NCBI RefSeq assembly: GCF_036370855.1
Contig: NC_088100.1
Coordinates: 34,422,563 to 34,486,562 of the forward strand
DNA: 64,000 bases
Reading direction: 5' to 3'
From: Dromaius novaehollandiae
Taxonomy: Eukaryota; Chordata; Aves; Casuariiformes; Dromaiidae
Positions within the stretch are counted from its first letter, which is position 1. Every line of letters starts with the position of its first letter. Shown here piece after piece: positions 12,715-52,336 of the stretch. The notes beneath the pieces were generated by a model. The model was not told where the DNA came from and searched no databases. It was given only the letters and a program-made list of their open reading frames with translations. The position numbers and the translations under genes are program-made.

Positions 12715-13345
12715 AAAAGTCACTGCACAAGAGAGAACAGTGACTTTTTTGGATCACAGGACCAGCCACCTCAGGACTTCTTTAAAATGCAGTATGAAAG
12801 CAAAACAATGACAATAATCTGTGCCGTGGCTTTGAAATGATGATTTCAGCAAAACCAGCAATGTTTCCAGCTGTTGCTGATGCCTCTTTCAATGTCTCCC
12901 AAAATAGCAGCAACAAAGCATCTCTGGTACTTTCTCTCTGCCTAGGTGGGCAGTGCCAGGAACGCTGCAGCACCTCTCACTCACTGCCAGAGGGCTGCCC
13001 CTATCAGCTACAGGATGCAGACACATCTCCCTGAAGTTACCCGTTTGCGAATGAGACCAGAGTACTCCTTTCTTGGCACAGAGAGTACAGACTGATTCAG
13101 AGTGGGAGGACAGAAGAAGGAGGAAAAAAAAAAGAGTGAGCAAGAGAGAAAACTGTGCTAAAGAAACCCCAAACCTGTTTTTACATCACAAGTTACCAGA
13201 GTTACCCAGCATAACAAACTGGCATATCACCCCTCATCTTACCTTACAATACGTATAGGATAGTAGAAATGGATATTATTTCAACCTCAAAATTACAGGT
13301 CTCTATGAAACATAAAATACTATTGTCATTTTAAATGTAGGATAA

Positions 13346-13375
13346 CAAAAAACAAACAAACAAACAAACAAAAAA
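13346..13375. repeat. AAAC microsatellite
   Basis: About seven AAAC units followed by a short C run. Confidence 0.9.
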
Positions 13376-16300
13376 CCCCCCCACAACTGATAGGCAGATC
13401 CACCAAAGGACTCAAGTACCCAAAGTAAAGCTTAATGTGCCTAAATGCAAATACGAACTGTCATAAGTTCTTGTTGTCTGATCCTTAGTAATGCTTATTT
13501 TTAGGATAAAGTGACCAGGAATCTTAGGTAGAGTCCAGTTTTATTAGTTAAAGTGTTTATACCTCAGAGAGTTTTAGTCTTTAAAATACAACTCCTTCCT
13601 CAGAACCTCACATTGGTAATTCTCTTAAACAGCTTTCTTTCATTGGCATTACACAGGGAGCCTCTCACCTACGTTAACATCAATTGCGTAGGCATGTTTG
13701 AGCTCATTCTGTGCACCATACTTCACTGAATTTTCTGAAGCCACAGAACTGGTGTCAAGACTTCTTCCTTCCACTCTGAATCAATTTTTTGTAAAATCAC
13801 TGCAAAAATCTGGATGTCTTCCATAACACTTCACTTTTCTTGAACTTGTAGCCACTGTTCAACAGTGACTCTTTAATAAATGCACATAAAGTAGTACATA
13901 CCATTTAAAATCAGTATTTTAATATGGTATCTTTTGGACAAATTATATTTTAAAACTATAAGTTCTTGTCTTCCCATCTTATTCATAATGGAATTACCAT
14001 AAACTCAGCTGGATGAAGATACAATGAACTGCTGTAAAGGATGATAAAACATTTAGTCAAGTCAAATAGTTCTTGCTTTCTAAATTCCCTTCATTAAAAT
14101 AACAGCTGCCAAACATTACAGAAAGAAATAACAGTGAAATTGAGTGATTTTCATTTTTATAAGCATGTTACGTGGTAAAATATTATGCCCTTTTAGATAT
14201 GTTATTTTTAAAGACATTTCATAAACACTTGGGGAGCTCCTCTGGTACTGTAGTACTGACCACCTCATAGATGTTCACAGTATGTACCCATTTTACTATG
14301 AGAAATGAGATGCAAAAAAGCACTACTTTCCACGAAACCAGAAATTAATTACAAAACCCATAATTCTTTCTGTGAAAAGACAAGACCATAGTTGCTCAGC
14401 TACTTTGGGCATGCTGATGGGGAAAGCTAACTGTATTGCTCAAAACATGGTGTTGCTAAGAAACTCACCAAATGCTGTGGGTCCAGAGACTTTCTTCTTA
14501 TGCAGAAACAGAATTTAAAAAAAACAAATTTGCATGGGGGCAGGGAATACAACACTAAGTAGCAAACACAAAAGCAAATCCATAGTAACTACTGTGATCC
14601 ATGAACTGCAATAGGCTCTGACCCAATTCTGTCCCACACCACACACACAGAGATGATTTGCCTAGTGGGCTTCCTAGCCAGATTTCTTATTTGGTGTCTC
14701 AGAAACCCTCCATATTGCCACAGTGGTAAGTGGCATGAGAACTGTGTTGCCTTCCCCATGCAGGCCAGTATCTAGCTGTTCTCAACAGTGCTAAAGTCAC
14801 TCCAGCTACCATCAAAGCAGTGGTGAAACTGGTTTTCAAGGGTTATTAAGGTAAGCCATGGTGATTAAGTAGGACAGCATGATTTATAATACTGCATTTC
14901 TTATAACATGCTAGGCAGGTCTCAGTCTAGAAGTACTCACAAGGTTTAAAAAATGATCTGTAATCACTGTTCTTAAGAGTCTCAGTATGCAGTTTTCTGT
15001 TAGTCTAGTAAGCATACGTCAGAGGCTTCAAAATAAACACAAAATCCCCAATGGATGAATTATAAAGCAGGCCTCATATTACTGTAGTTGAAGATGCAAG
15101 ACATTTATCAGTATAACATCTTTTGTGGTTTATTTGTAGCATGTATAGTTTTTACTGTGGTGTTACACTTGTTGAGAATGTAAGAGAGTAGAAACTGCAA
15201 AGTTAAGAATAAAACAAGTGAAGTTAACCCACAAAGTAAGCCTCCTAAGCTCATCTTTTCAATCAGACAAAAGAAAAACAAAACAGAACAGCACTGAGTA
15301 AAACTCTGCTTACCAGAAAGTTGCTGATTTCAGTGAAAGTGAGATTAAATGCAGCTGTAAATATAGAGCTAGGCACAGGTGTACCCAATTCTAAGCTTTT
15401 CACCTCCATAGCTTGGTGGAATAAAATGACAGGAAGCTTGGCCACCAAAAAACAAGGACAATTAACCAGAAGAAATTCATCTCTTGGCCTTAGCAGTCAT
15501 AAATCTACAGAAACTATAGACAACTCATCTACACTGGGGACTGCTAGGAGCAGTACTGCCTGCAGTACACAATGCACAGAACCTTCCATCTTTCAGTTCC
15601 CTCCTCCTTGTTAAGCAAGGCTGCAATCTGTTGTACCTATACCTGCTGTCTTCTAATATTTTACACTTTCATCATTGAATTTTATTTTAAAAGTGAACTT
15701 GAGGAGACTGCTCGTTAGGACCTTGCCTTTACAAGCATTAAAATAAAAAGCCGAGCTGCAATGTGTGAATTTTTAAAATATCTATTTATTATGAAAAATC
15801 AAATGATTGATTTAAATACCGTATAGAAAAGTTAAGAGTTCAGGCACTGTTTTCATCTTCAAAGTAGTGAGCAGAATTAAACACTGGAAATCAATTACAT
15901 GGTTGCCAATCTATCATTTAACTGAAAAACTAGACTGGCATCATATCAATATTCTTAAACCTGTCATTTTTAAACTTAGCTTATATCTAAAGCACGAAAC
16001 TGATTTTAAGCACACAACTGAAAATGCACTTGTCAAACGCTTTTGCAGGAGAAAGCGTTACTGAGTGGCTGGAACCCCTTCAATCCCTTCCCTGCGCCAA
16101 TCAATTGTATATTGAGGAAAATGAGAGAAAACTGTTAATCTTCACAACTCAGCTGCCCAGGACTGAAAGCACGTACCACTGCTAATCGAACAAAAGCCAA
16201 TCGCTGACCTTTCGAAAGCTTTGGGGCCACAGCTCTCCTTTTGCACAGTATGCCTGTTCTGAGGAGCAGCAAGTCCCTCTCAGTACTTGCTCCCACTCTC

Positions 16301-19300
16301 CAGGCGCTCCCTTGCCCCCTCCCCCCAAGTCTCTCCTAAGCTGCTCTCTGTCACACTATCTTACCAACAAAGGCAATAACGCAATATAATGCCAAGATAT
16401 CTGGGAAGCGTTTGAAGTCACTCACATGGAAAGTATGGGGCACAGACTAGCTATTCATACTTTATTACGAAACCATTAATATATCACTAGCCAAAACATT
16501 TGTGCCTACCTATTCCAGATCATTTTTCACTCCGACAGAGTCAAGTAGGTCTACTCAAACCTTTGCAGGAGCAGAACTACCACTGGGCCTCTTTCCTTTG
16601 GAGGATGATAATAGGGGTTAGAGTTCAACTTGAAGCCATTTTCATTTAAAGCAAAGGCTCCAGGACACAATTACAGCTAGAGGCAGTGATTTCAAATAAA
16701 CTGCACGTGGGGGTGGAGAGACCTCAAAGAATAGTTTGTGGCACGCCTGAGGCCTATTTAGAAGGTTTGGAACACTTGAGAGTAATTCCCAGACCAAAAC
16801 CAAGTGCAGCAGAGGCACTATATGAAGAGTGAAAATAAGTAATCTTTACTGATTGAGCTAATTGCTCAACTTGCTGATCCTGAGATTTTTGAAGGATCAG
16901 CATTTTAGCTGCCTGTGTAATAAGAGAAATCTTTTCCATCCAAATGCTCTGAATTCTTATGCTGCCTTATCTATATTGTCTTCGGGGCTTTCCTTATACC
17001 TTGGTGAAGTGCCTGTGGGGCGGCTGGTAGGAGAGGGGTGGTGGTGCTAGGGCCTTACTGCCACGCGGGGGCCTGCCCTGGCTCTGCACAGTTGCAGAAG
17101 CATGCACCAGCTCAGCAGTGCCTGCTCACGCGCTCCAAATCCCCGCTTTTGTGTTTCGTCTCGGTCCGGGATAGCTGCTCTGAGCAGCCGCCTCCTTGCC
17201 CAGTGCACTGAGACAAAGCAATGTACAACCACACAGTCACACTTCATGACTCAGCTCAAAAGATACGAGTCAAACAGCAGTCACCTCACAACAACATGAG
17301 CAGCGTATTAACTATCCATCTGTGCAAACTGACACCTGGCACTCGTATTTTGTGATTCAAAAGAATTAGAACAGACACGGGGAAGAGGAAGCCTGTAGAG
17401 ATTTTTTCCCCTCCTCCTTCAGTAGGAAGACATCTGCCCTCATGCAAGTGTGTTCGTACACATCAATGACATTCGCCAAACAGTGAAACTTTCACCTAGG
17501 CTTCAAAGTGACACATGCAGCATTGAGCTTTCATTGCGGAGCAGCAGATAGCTGGGTTTAGACTGGAATTTTGTTTGGTCTGTTTTGTTGCAATGGATCC
17601 TCAGTCAGAAGTGAAGCCAGCTGGTACTTTTAATTAAGTTTCAGCAATTCAAACTGGTTGCTTGCGTTTTGACCACTTGTTTAATACAGTTGGTATTTCA
17701 ATGCTCAAAAGCAACCTTTGAAGTTAGCACTCTTAGGAGGAGACTTGGGGGAGGAATCACAGCTCTTGTGGCTTATGATTTCAGCCTGTTCTCAGACTGA
17801 TTGAACAAGACTGCTGTGGGTTGATTTTTCACAGCATGGCTCTTACAATAAAAGGGGATACTTTGAACAGAGAGAATGGAGCAACACATGCAAAGTTACA
17901 GATATCTATTACATCTAAGCTTGAGCTAACATATTTTTCACATTTTGGCTCTGGTAGTCAAAAACTCAGCTGCTGCCCAGCACTAGAGACAGTTCTGCCC
18001 ACATATGTCCGTTTTTCACATTAAAGCTCTCCAGTTTCTAAGATTCAGCTGCTGGCTGCACACATGCAGCTACCCAAGCCTTCAACACATGGCTGCTTGG
18101 TAGCTGTTTTCTTCCCAAGCCTTCCGCAGCTCCACAGAGTTCGTATGCTCAGCTCTTGAGGATGAGAGGATTGACAAAGTGGGCTGGTTCATGAAACACA
18201 AACTGCCCCTCTTTTCTCTTAAAACAGAGAGTAGGAGCAATTATTTTTCATCTGTGACAGAATGTGGATCTAGGCGGAACTCCACCCTGTGCCTGTGAGA
18301 GTTCAAACTTGCCCTTCCCATGACAGAGAGTCTAAGCCTCTAAGAGGGCAATGGGTTCTCATACTGGAAAGATGTACTTTACCAGTTATGTATGGCAACA
18401 CAACTTTGCCATGCACCATCTCCTTTGCAATCTGGGTTTAGGTCATACTACAGCAAAATACTCAAACATATGCTTAGCTCTCAGTTGCTGCTGAAAGTAC
18501 TACTGGCATCAAGAGGACCCTGTGCAAAGATATTAAATTAACACCCCATACCTGTGTGAATATTTTTCCACAATCTTTTCCTTCTCTACTGCTATGTAAA
18601 TCTTCTATTTGCCCATTTTCTTTACTTTCAACAGTGCAGAGGTGCTTAGCAATTCTATCAGCTATGTATTAGTAAGTCAAACATCTATTAGAAATATTCT
18701 GATTTCTCATTCTCTTCACACAGAGGCCTTTTAAGCTTAATCAGAGGCTCTTTTCATAACAGAAAATATTAACAATACTAACACAGCATGGGAAGGAGAC
18801 TCCAAAATATATGCATCTCAATCTGAAATAAAAAAAAGATGCCTGCACTAATGAAAAAAATTCAGAAGAATTATCCATTTCCATAACTATTCCCAAGGAA
18901 CTGATAGTGCAGCTTACAGAAAGTACAGTTATGGATGCTAAAAAAAAAAAATCCATCAACTCCAGTCTCAGACTTTCAGTCAGGCCTGCTGACTGCAGAA
19001 GCAGTGCTCAACTGTGCAAAATAAACACTAGTGATGAAGGTAGTAACTGAGATAGACATGGGGGCAAATCAGACTCTGGCAAATAATTCCTCTATAATAA
19101 GCAAGGGCTCGATTTTCCATCCTATTTATGTAGAGTAATACATTATCTCCTCCCCAACAGAGAGTAAAACTCACCTTCCCCTCAAAGCTACTATATACTT
19201 CCCCAGCTGAACAAAGCAACCATGCAAAGTGTGCTGATGATGCATAGCATGCAAATTTGAAAGCATCGTAAGCTAGTCAAGTCAAAATCAAATTTCACTT

Positions 19301-20826
19301 AGTGACTATGTTTGGTACTTTTATACAGTTCAGTTTTAAGATTGTTCAGAAGAAAATCTTTTTGTGTGTGTGTGTTAAAGGAAATGCCCTCCTTTCCATT
19401 TCTCTCCCCCCATCTTTTCATTCAGATATCAGTTTAAGTGTTTTTGCTTAAATAATGCCATTAGGGCTACTTACCACTCAGTGGAACTGGCAGAATTAGG
19501 TCTTCAGTTCAGCTGCAAGATATACTCCATTTCAGATTCCTTTCAAAGATGGCCATAGCACTGATTCTCTTCATACCATCATATTCTGACAAAAACTACC
19601 TGCAATTTTTAGGATATTGTATTTTCCCTAAAGTGCTAGCAGATTTCAGTTACTGCAGAATTCTTGCTTGTTTTCCTTTTTATGAATATGTGGAAAGCAT
19701 TTTTTTTTCCTTCAGCAGAGACTGTTTAAACTTGTAGATACAGAAGGCACTTGTCATTTCTTGTTCTCTGAAAAGCCCAGATGGCCAGGCAAAAGGAGTG
19801 GGAGAAAGATGGAGTTTTGGCAAAAAACTCTGTCTTCTCAGCTAGTAAGATGATTCAGAAAGAAAAGATTAGTCATTTATTGCTGGAATGCATCAGCAGA
19901 CGAGGTGGTCAGAAAACCATCAATGGAACCATATTTTGCATCAGCAAGTGCGACAATACCAAAGTCTAGTGGAACTGAATTTAAGCCTTTACACTGGAAT
20001 TTAATTTAGGAAGAGACCAAAAATGAATATATTATTTCTCTTTTCCAAAGTAGACATATAGAAACTTTTGTATACTACAAAAGAAATCAAGTGAAAAAAA
20101 TTCCTTTCATGAAATTTCATTCCAGATTTTAAAATGCTTTTTGAAATACTATTATCACTCTTCACACAGCTCTACTCAGTAACAAATTGTTATCCTTTAA
20201 AGGGAGGGGAAGGCAAAAAGAATTTCTGTTTAATAAGCCATGCTTTCTTTCCATTGCTATGCCTTGGGCAACAACCAGGCATCGTCTTTTGCAATAAGCT
20301 GCAGCCTTCTACGCGTTATGTTGCATTAAGAGCAAAATTACCATTATTCTGAATTCATATTACATTTGTTTTAGAATGCATATCTGTATCTCAACGTTCT
20401 TTTTAGTCACTCAGCTACTTGATTTTTCTTCTTTGTGTCTGATCCAAGCCTGATTTCAGCCAATGTGGAATTACTACCAAGTATGCTATTGAAAAGCAAA
20501 ATCAATTCAGCATTTTTGGAGCTTAAGAAGGGTAGGGAAAATTACTTCTCAAAGATAACATGTGCAACTCTTTCAGGACAGCCCTGCTCAACTTACATGG
20601 CCAGACAAAATTTTCTATGGAAATAACTTTTTTCAAAGAAATGCAGTTTTCACTAGATTGAATTGTGACTCTTACTACTTTAGCCAGATCTGTGTTTGAA
20701 CAGCCAGGAGATTACTAAGTGTTATGTTAAATCAGAGCACTTGTTTTACACACCATAGAAAGCTAATGAAATTGACTCATTTCTGTCTCTAGGGTTTAAC
20801 TTGGTGCAGTTTTAGTTAAAAAACAA

Positions 20827-20861
20827 CCCACCCCCCCCCCAAAAAAAAAAAAAAAAAAAAA
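20827..20861. repeat. Poly(C)-poly(A) junction
   Basis: CCCA, ten C residues, then 21 A residues. Homopolymer junctions like this are hard to sequence, so the length is unreliable. Confidence 0.93.
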
Positions 20862-23800
20862 CCACAAAAGCACACTATACCATGTAGCCTTGAGTTAGAA
20901 ACTGGATACCCTGCCCATTAAGTCACCATTGCAACCTTGCCCCTTCCCCTCCTTCATAAAATTCTGCCTCTGTTGCCATGATGTGGTTGATCATACATTC
21001 TGATGATCTGGTATCTCTCTGTGCCCCCCATTTGCTGGGCCACTGGGCATGTAAATTAACTGCTGGTGTCTTCTTGCAGTTCCTTTTCTGACTATTTTAA
21101 TCTTACAAATATGTTAATAACTAACACCCTGACTTAAAACAGTTACTTGCTATATGCAACTCTTCTGGGGGAGGGCAAGAAATTCAAATAAATATAAATG
21201 TGTCTCATGGTTTCACTATCACATTAAATGTGGCATGAATAACTTTTGCAGCAGATTATGTACACAATCACATAAAACAAATAAATGAACTCTAAGCTAT
21301 TTTTAGAATCATAAACATATAGCCTATTAAATACAGAACTGCAGAAGTATTAACTGTTACATGAGTGAAGCATTAAATAGGCATTCTTATTTAATGTTAC
21401 ATTCATTTACTTTAAAATCTGCAAAGACAGAATATGAAGTTTTCTGAGTACTATAAATTCAACAGAGCTGTTTATCAGCATGAAGTATTTCCTTCAGAGA
21501 ATTTAGAAGAGGCATGAGAGGCCAAACCAGATCCTCGATCACAACTCTCTGAAAAGACCACCAGGTACAGTTTGCATAACATTCCCTCCCATGAAGGGCA
21601 CGTAATGTATACGTCACACTTTTGTATGATGTCTAACCCAGTGGGGCTCCTGAACACTACCTTAAAAGTGAGCAATACCATTAACCTATAACTAGCTATT
21701 ATGAATGAAATTACAGTTGCTCTAGCTGCTTTAGGAAAAGTGGATGGAAAGTCTGTGGTGACTGTGGTCACTGAAAGACTCTTCGGCCTTATTTCCTGGA
21801 AAAAGCTGTTAGTCCTCACAGCTAGCTGAATACTACTTTGAATAACTATGGTCTAAATTCCCCTTGCAACTTCAATTATTATTAAATACCTCTTACCTCT
21901 CTTACCCCAAAGATTTTTTAGGGGGGGATAAACTGACTGGTTGTGGTAAGGACTTTCTGGTGATAAGGAAACTGTATAGGAAACAACTCAAAGGAGTTCA
22001 GAAAATCTAGTCGGGCCACTTTAGACATTTTCACTTAATAGCGCCCACCCGCCTCACCTCTTTGCAGATTTGGTGGAAGCAAAGGCAGCAGAACTAAATG
22101 CATGTCTAACCCATTTCACAGTATGGCACATAGGCTTTAACTGCCTGCCAAGGTTTTGGTGAGACTTAGCTAAAAACTAGTGCTATAAAACTATAGCAAT
22201 ATACACACATCCAAACCTAAAACAGCTCAAGAAATAGACCACTTTTAAATTAAAGTCAAGTCGGCAAAACTTTGATTTGACTAAAGCAATCTGATTTGTT
22301 GGATTAAACAAATGCAGTTTAAAAAAAAGCTCATTGCCTATCTGTACAGAAAAGGGACTGTCATGTGGCCAACTAACCTCTGTTTCTTAAGTACTTATCC
22401 CCACAAGATTCTCTTTGTAGCTTTTACTACTTATGATGGCATAATTCTGATTGATATTAATACTCCCGCCCCGCCCCCCCCCCCCAAAAGAAGGCTGGCA
22501 CAACCTCACCACCACCCGAAAAATAACAAAGGGAATTCTTGTCAACTCTTCCCAGAAGTTGTGTGCACCCTGGAGAAGCAGAACTAGTATTTATAAAGGG
22601 AAGCAGAAAGAGGATGAGTATTTTCTGTGAATACAGAGAAAAACAGAACATCACTAGTGTCCTGCATAGTAGCAAAGACATGAAAGGCTGCTTCTGACAT
22701 TTGAACACATACCCCTTATGAAGCTTCATATCTATACAGCTAGCAAAATTCAGGATTATCTGCTTTGCTGTTGGTAAATACAGTACTGGTAATATAACTG
22801 TTTCCTCACAGTTGACACAGTAACAGCAAATTATGTTAATACCAAACCATTCATGGCAAATGAGATCACTCCCTTAAGATATGTCTGATCAGAAGTTAAG
22901 TATAACACAAGCCAGTGCCCTTATACTAACAGAAGCTGCATCTTTACCAACAGGTCTCAGAACAGGACTTAGACAGTCAACAACAGCTGTTTGAGAGAGA
23001 CAATTTGGGGAGACATAATGCAAGAGCAGACATAGGGCTTTCTGAGAGCGAGGTACACAGACAAATGGGAGACCCTCTTAAGACTCCAGTTGCTGTAAGA
23101 GACAGCTTTCAAAACACACTAGCACTATTCTAGCTGTAATGGTTGAGATAATGATGCAAAAGAAGAGGCCTGAAGTTTAAAAGCCACATCTATTTTTCCC
23201 AGAAGCTATGAATGATCTAATAGAAGACACAACCTTTCCATATGGACTTTCTCCTCACTTACCTTCATGATGTGTAGGTTCCTTTCCTTCCTGGCAAAGG
23301 CTAAAAATATTGGAAGGCCTTTTAGACTCGAAGGTTAGTCCATTTATTATGGATTCAAATGTTCCCAGAAAGGGGAGCAACTGGCAAATGAGTAAATAAG
23401 GAACAAAAATATATCAAAGGAACAATTCAACTACTGGGAAAGGAACTAAGATGACCCTTCCACACAGCATACAGTCGTGACTAGTTATGGAGGAATGTGT
23501 AGATAAGAAAGATGCACTGATGCATGCATGTTGAGTTATGTAAATCAATAATTTAGCATTAAAAAAATCCTACATGAATTAACTAATATTTTTGGTGTCA
23601 AACACTCAAGGCTTCTTTAAGGAGTCTGACTGCCAACTTGGTCTCCTGAAACCAAGAAACAGTGAATTAAAAAGGCAACGAAAACACATACCCATTATTT
23701 TGTGGGCCTTCCTCTTTTCAAAAGAGTGATGAAGACACTTGTCAATGCTCTCATGTCAATGCCCACATCATATGCTATTGGGTTTTCTGCTAACAGTTAC

Positions 23801-24475
23801 TCCACCTCTGTTATTAATGATGTAGGACTTTGCACTAAATATTCCAAAAAATATTTTGATGTTCTGTGTAAAAACAGAACTGTGTCAGAAGACATCAAGG
23901 AGAATGCACTTAAAAAATACCTGGTAACATTAAGACACGCTCCCAAGCAGTGATTCAACTCCTGCTCTGAAATGGGCAGAAACTGGTTTTGAACCCTTGA
24001 CTTCTGTCATTCCAGGGGAGCATCCTAATCAGAGGGTTTCTGATGGAAAAGGAGAACACAGCTTCTTACCTTGGTAAACCTGTGGAGGAAATTCAGCACA
24101 AAATAACAATCAAAAGTGTTGTTTCCAGTAAAAAAACAGTAACCAAAAAAACCCTGCCCAGTTCTAATCAAGACCCTGTCTCATACAAGTGAGCTGAGAA
24201 CAGAGACATTCAAAACAACTATCACTTCTGAAGTCACAGAACACCAGAAGTGTTTCTGAACAGAGATGAAACAGACTGACAGATGTGTGAACAGGAACAT
24301 AGCAAGGCAATACAAAAAGAAATCATGATTAGCAGAAATAATTTTGACAGCATTTTCCTACAGATTTTCCTTTCTTGTGAGCATGATGCAGAAAGGTAAA
24401 ACTACTAAGTGTTTAAGAGCTTTGCTGGATTGGGAGCAGGAATCCCATCCTGTGTTCTGATTCTTTTAAAATCAA

Positions 24476-24495
24476 TTGGAAATAATTATTTCCAA
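24476..24495. repeat. Perfect 20-bp palindrome
   Basis: Reads TTGGAAATAATTATTTCCAA identically on both strands, centred on TAATTA, a homeodomain-type core. No gene is nearby (SLC17A5 stop codon 2.3 kb to the right). Confidence 0.9.
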
Positions 24496-24966
24496 CCAAG
24501 ATAATTGTAGCCTATTGTTTAGAAATAATATCAGGATTGATACCATTTTTTTTTTCAGTCCTCCTTTCTGCACAAATTCACTTAAAAGTAACAGTATACA
24601 ATAGCAGCATTAATGATGCATTAGATGAATAAAAACAAAATCTGGTATCCAGGTCAGAAATTCCTGGATTGCTCAGTCCAGCTGATATGCCTAAAATTGA
24701 TACAGTTTCACTGGACCTAATTCAGGTTTGTTTCAGGGACATATAGATTGTCTACATACACTTCTAGTACATCTGCTCCCTTAAGTATGTATTTTTTTCT
24801 TTTGAAATTTGAGTGTTTTCAATGGAAAAGACTGAAAGCATGAGAAGGTTAAGTTTCAGCTTCAGAACAGACAAAACAGAAACCCTGTCTGTATGTTGCC
24901 CTACTCATGACCTCTAGAAGAGCAGAGGAGTAAATTAATTCAATATATATCCAAAAAGCTTTTTTC

Positions 24967-24993
24967 TTTTTTTTTTTTTTTAAAAAAAAAAAA
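24967..24993. repeat. T15-A12 self-complementary homopolymer pair
   Basis: 15 T followed directly by 12 A, forming a simple inverted repeat. Confidence 0.93.
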
Positions 24994-25247
24994 CAAGACT
25001 ACTAAGAGAATACAAATCTCTGAAAACAAAGTGAAACTATTCCTTCTAATATAGTGTCCGGTTGGACATGCTACTCACCTGTAAAGCCAGATAAGCAGCT
25101 GATGAAGCAGGTAGTTTTTCAGGAAACCATTAGCCATCCCTTAATCCAGTCAACAATGTTCTTCAGCATACTTTAATTAGAGGATTGTGTTGTAACTTCC
25201 AGAAGGTGACCATTTTCAACAACTGCTGCACAGGTAAGTATTTATTG

Positions 25248-25400
25248 CATTTATTGTGGAAACACAGGAGATGCAACATAGCTTTAACATACTCCCACTA
25301 AAAACTACTGATTTCATCTGAACTTTGCATCATTTATTGTGGAAATGCTGCAGATACACACAGATTTAAACACACTTCCACCAATCAGACACGACAACGA
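25248..25400. repeat. Imperfect 83-bp tandem duplication
   Basis: CATTTATTGTGGAAA starts at 25248 and again at 25331. The two copies stay alignable for about 50 bp (AGATGCAACATAGCTTTAAC versus AGATACACACAGATTTAAAC, then ACTCCCACTA versus ACTTCCACCA). Each copy carries TTTATT, that is AATAAA on the minus strand, which is the sense strand of SLC17A5. Confidence 0.75.
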
Positions 25401-25789
25401 AGGTCACAACAATATGGCTCTTAAAGCTAGTAAAAGGCGGATGCCATTTCCCAGAAATGAAGGAAGGTAGGCTCCACTGGAGCAGCTTCAGTACTGAATT
25501 TTTCTTTTGAATTGGTGGTATATGGAAAACCCAGAGCCCTTTTTAAAGTTATTTAAGTGTTTTTTTTTTTTTTACCCAATTGCTCCAATCCAGGAATCTT
25601 TGGCATGGGAATTTTCCTTTGCTTTGTGACAAGATTACTCAGCCGTTCATTCTTAACTAGGCCGCTGTTTTCACAGACTTCATTTAATCCTACTGTGTGG
25701 CATTTAATCGCATGTTGTGCAAAGGATGCTTGAGTGTGAAATTCTATGCTGACGGGAGAAAAAAGCATCAGGATATTGCATTAGTTCTT

Positions 25790-25795
25790 TTTATT
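25790..25795 (-). terminator. SLC17A5: Candidate SLC17A5 poly(A) signal AATAAA
   Basis: The first canonical AATAAA I found downstream of the SLC17A5 stop codon on the minus strand, which would give a 3'UTR of about 1.0 kb. Further AATAAA copies occur at 25333-25338 and 25250-25255. Which one is used cannot be told from sequence. Confidence 0.35.
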
Positions 25796-26778
25796 CTACT
25801 TTTATCTAACATGACTGTTATAGAACTAATTTTCTTCATTATGCCCTACACTGGCCTTATTCTATTGCATTTACACTGACAAGCTGACATATACATCTAC
25901 ATGCAAGAGGAAAGAATTCCACTGTATCAATTTACAGCCAAAAATTGCACTGCCAATTTGAAAGTATGTTAATGTAAACATCCAGACATTCTATTTCTGG
26001 TTCACTCTTTACACTGCCTAGATTTAAACCACAGATTTGCACCACTTCTTTGCACAGATGAATAAAAAATAAGGCCCATTTAAAAAACCTGCACCACAGG
26101 AAACAGTAACACATGGCTTACTCTGTCAGTCACAACCATACATTTTACTTCCTCATTGCTCTGTATCAGTTGTGAAGCTGTCTTCTTGAAACAGCAAATG
26201 TTTATATACAGAGAAGTTGTGCATAAAATAGAATAAAGCCATCTGTGCATTTCTTAGACTTCAATTAAAACACTGACAAAAATAAAAGAATTATAAAAGA
26301 CTGTAGAAAACTAGAAATTTTCTGGACATTTAAACAAACATATCAATCTTATTACAGAAATAAAAGCACTGCTTTTCATGTACAGTTCTTTGCATTCCAT
26401 TCCTCCTTATGCTGCTACACAATCTCTTTTTTCCTCTCATTTCAGTATCAAACATCCTCCTATTCATTAATTCAGAAAATATTAATTAAAATTTGGAAGG
26501 AAATTGAGCCTAGCACATCAATTTAAAATGTTAATTCTCTGATCATATATTTGATATCAAGTCCTAACATGAAGCCATTCTATTTAATTCAAGTAGTTTC
26601 TTGTTAGGAAATAACATACATATGCTGTCAATGATTTCCAATATAAAAGACACACAGATAAAATAATTAAACTGAAGAGCTCTGAAGACTCCTGGGCATC
26701 AGTAGGAAAGGCACTTTTCCGGTCACGTAATTCTCGCACATAGGGATTCAGCACAGCTTTAGTATTTCAGTGTTTCCT

Positions 26779-52184
<25,406 letters not shown>

Positions 52185-52336
52185 GTCGCTGCCCGCCGGA
52201 CCCCGCAGGACGCCCAGGGCCAGGCCGCCCGCCGCCACCGCTGAGAGGACGGGAGCGCGGGTCGCGGCGCCGCAACCCGCCCGCCCGCGCCGCTCTGCCC
52301 CGCCAGCTCCGAGCAGCCACAGCTGCAGCCCCGGCA

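Larger units (their letters stand above)
9471..25200. other. Intergenic stretch between EEF1A1 and SLC17A5
   Basis: About 15.7 kb with no supportable gene. No ORF here encodes anything I recognise, and I found no exon chain. It holds scattered homopolymers (listed separately), a GC-richer patch at 16980-17220 and a 20-bp palindrome at 24476-24495. Unspliced or weakly conserved long non-coding RNAs cannot be excluded from sequence alone. Confidence 0.55.
25200..26778 (-). other. SLC17A5: Probable SLC17A5 3'UTR and 3' flank
   Basis: AT-rich sequence directly after the stop codon. No canonical AATAAA was found in the first ~980 nt; candidates are at 25790 and in the duplicated segment at 25.2-25.4 kb. 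The extent is inferred. Confidence 0.5.

Noticed and set aside
52185-52238. Possible N-terminal extension of sialin by 18 residues
   Set aside because: The in-frame upstream sequence begins at a GTG and has no ATG. The ATG at 52184 has good context, and mammalian sialins also start shortly before the DRTPLL motif.
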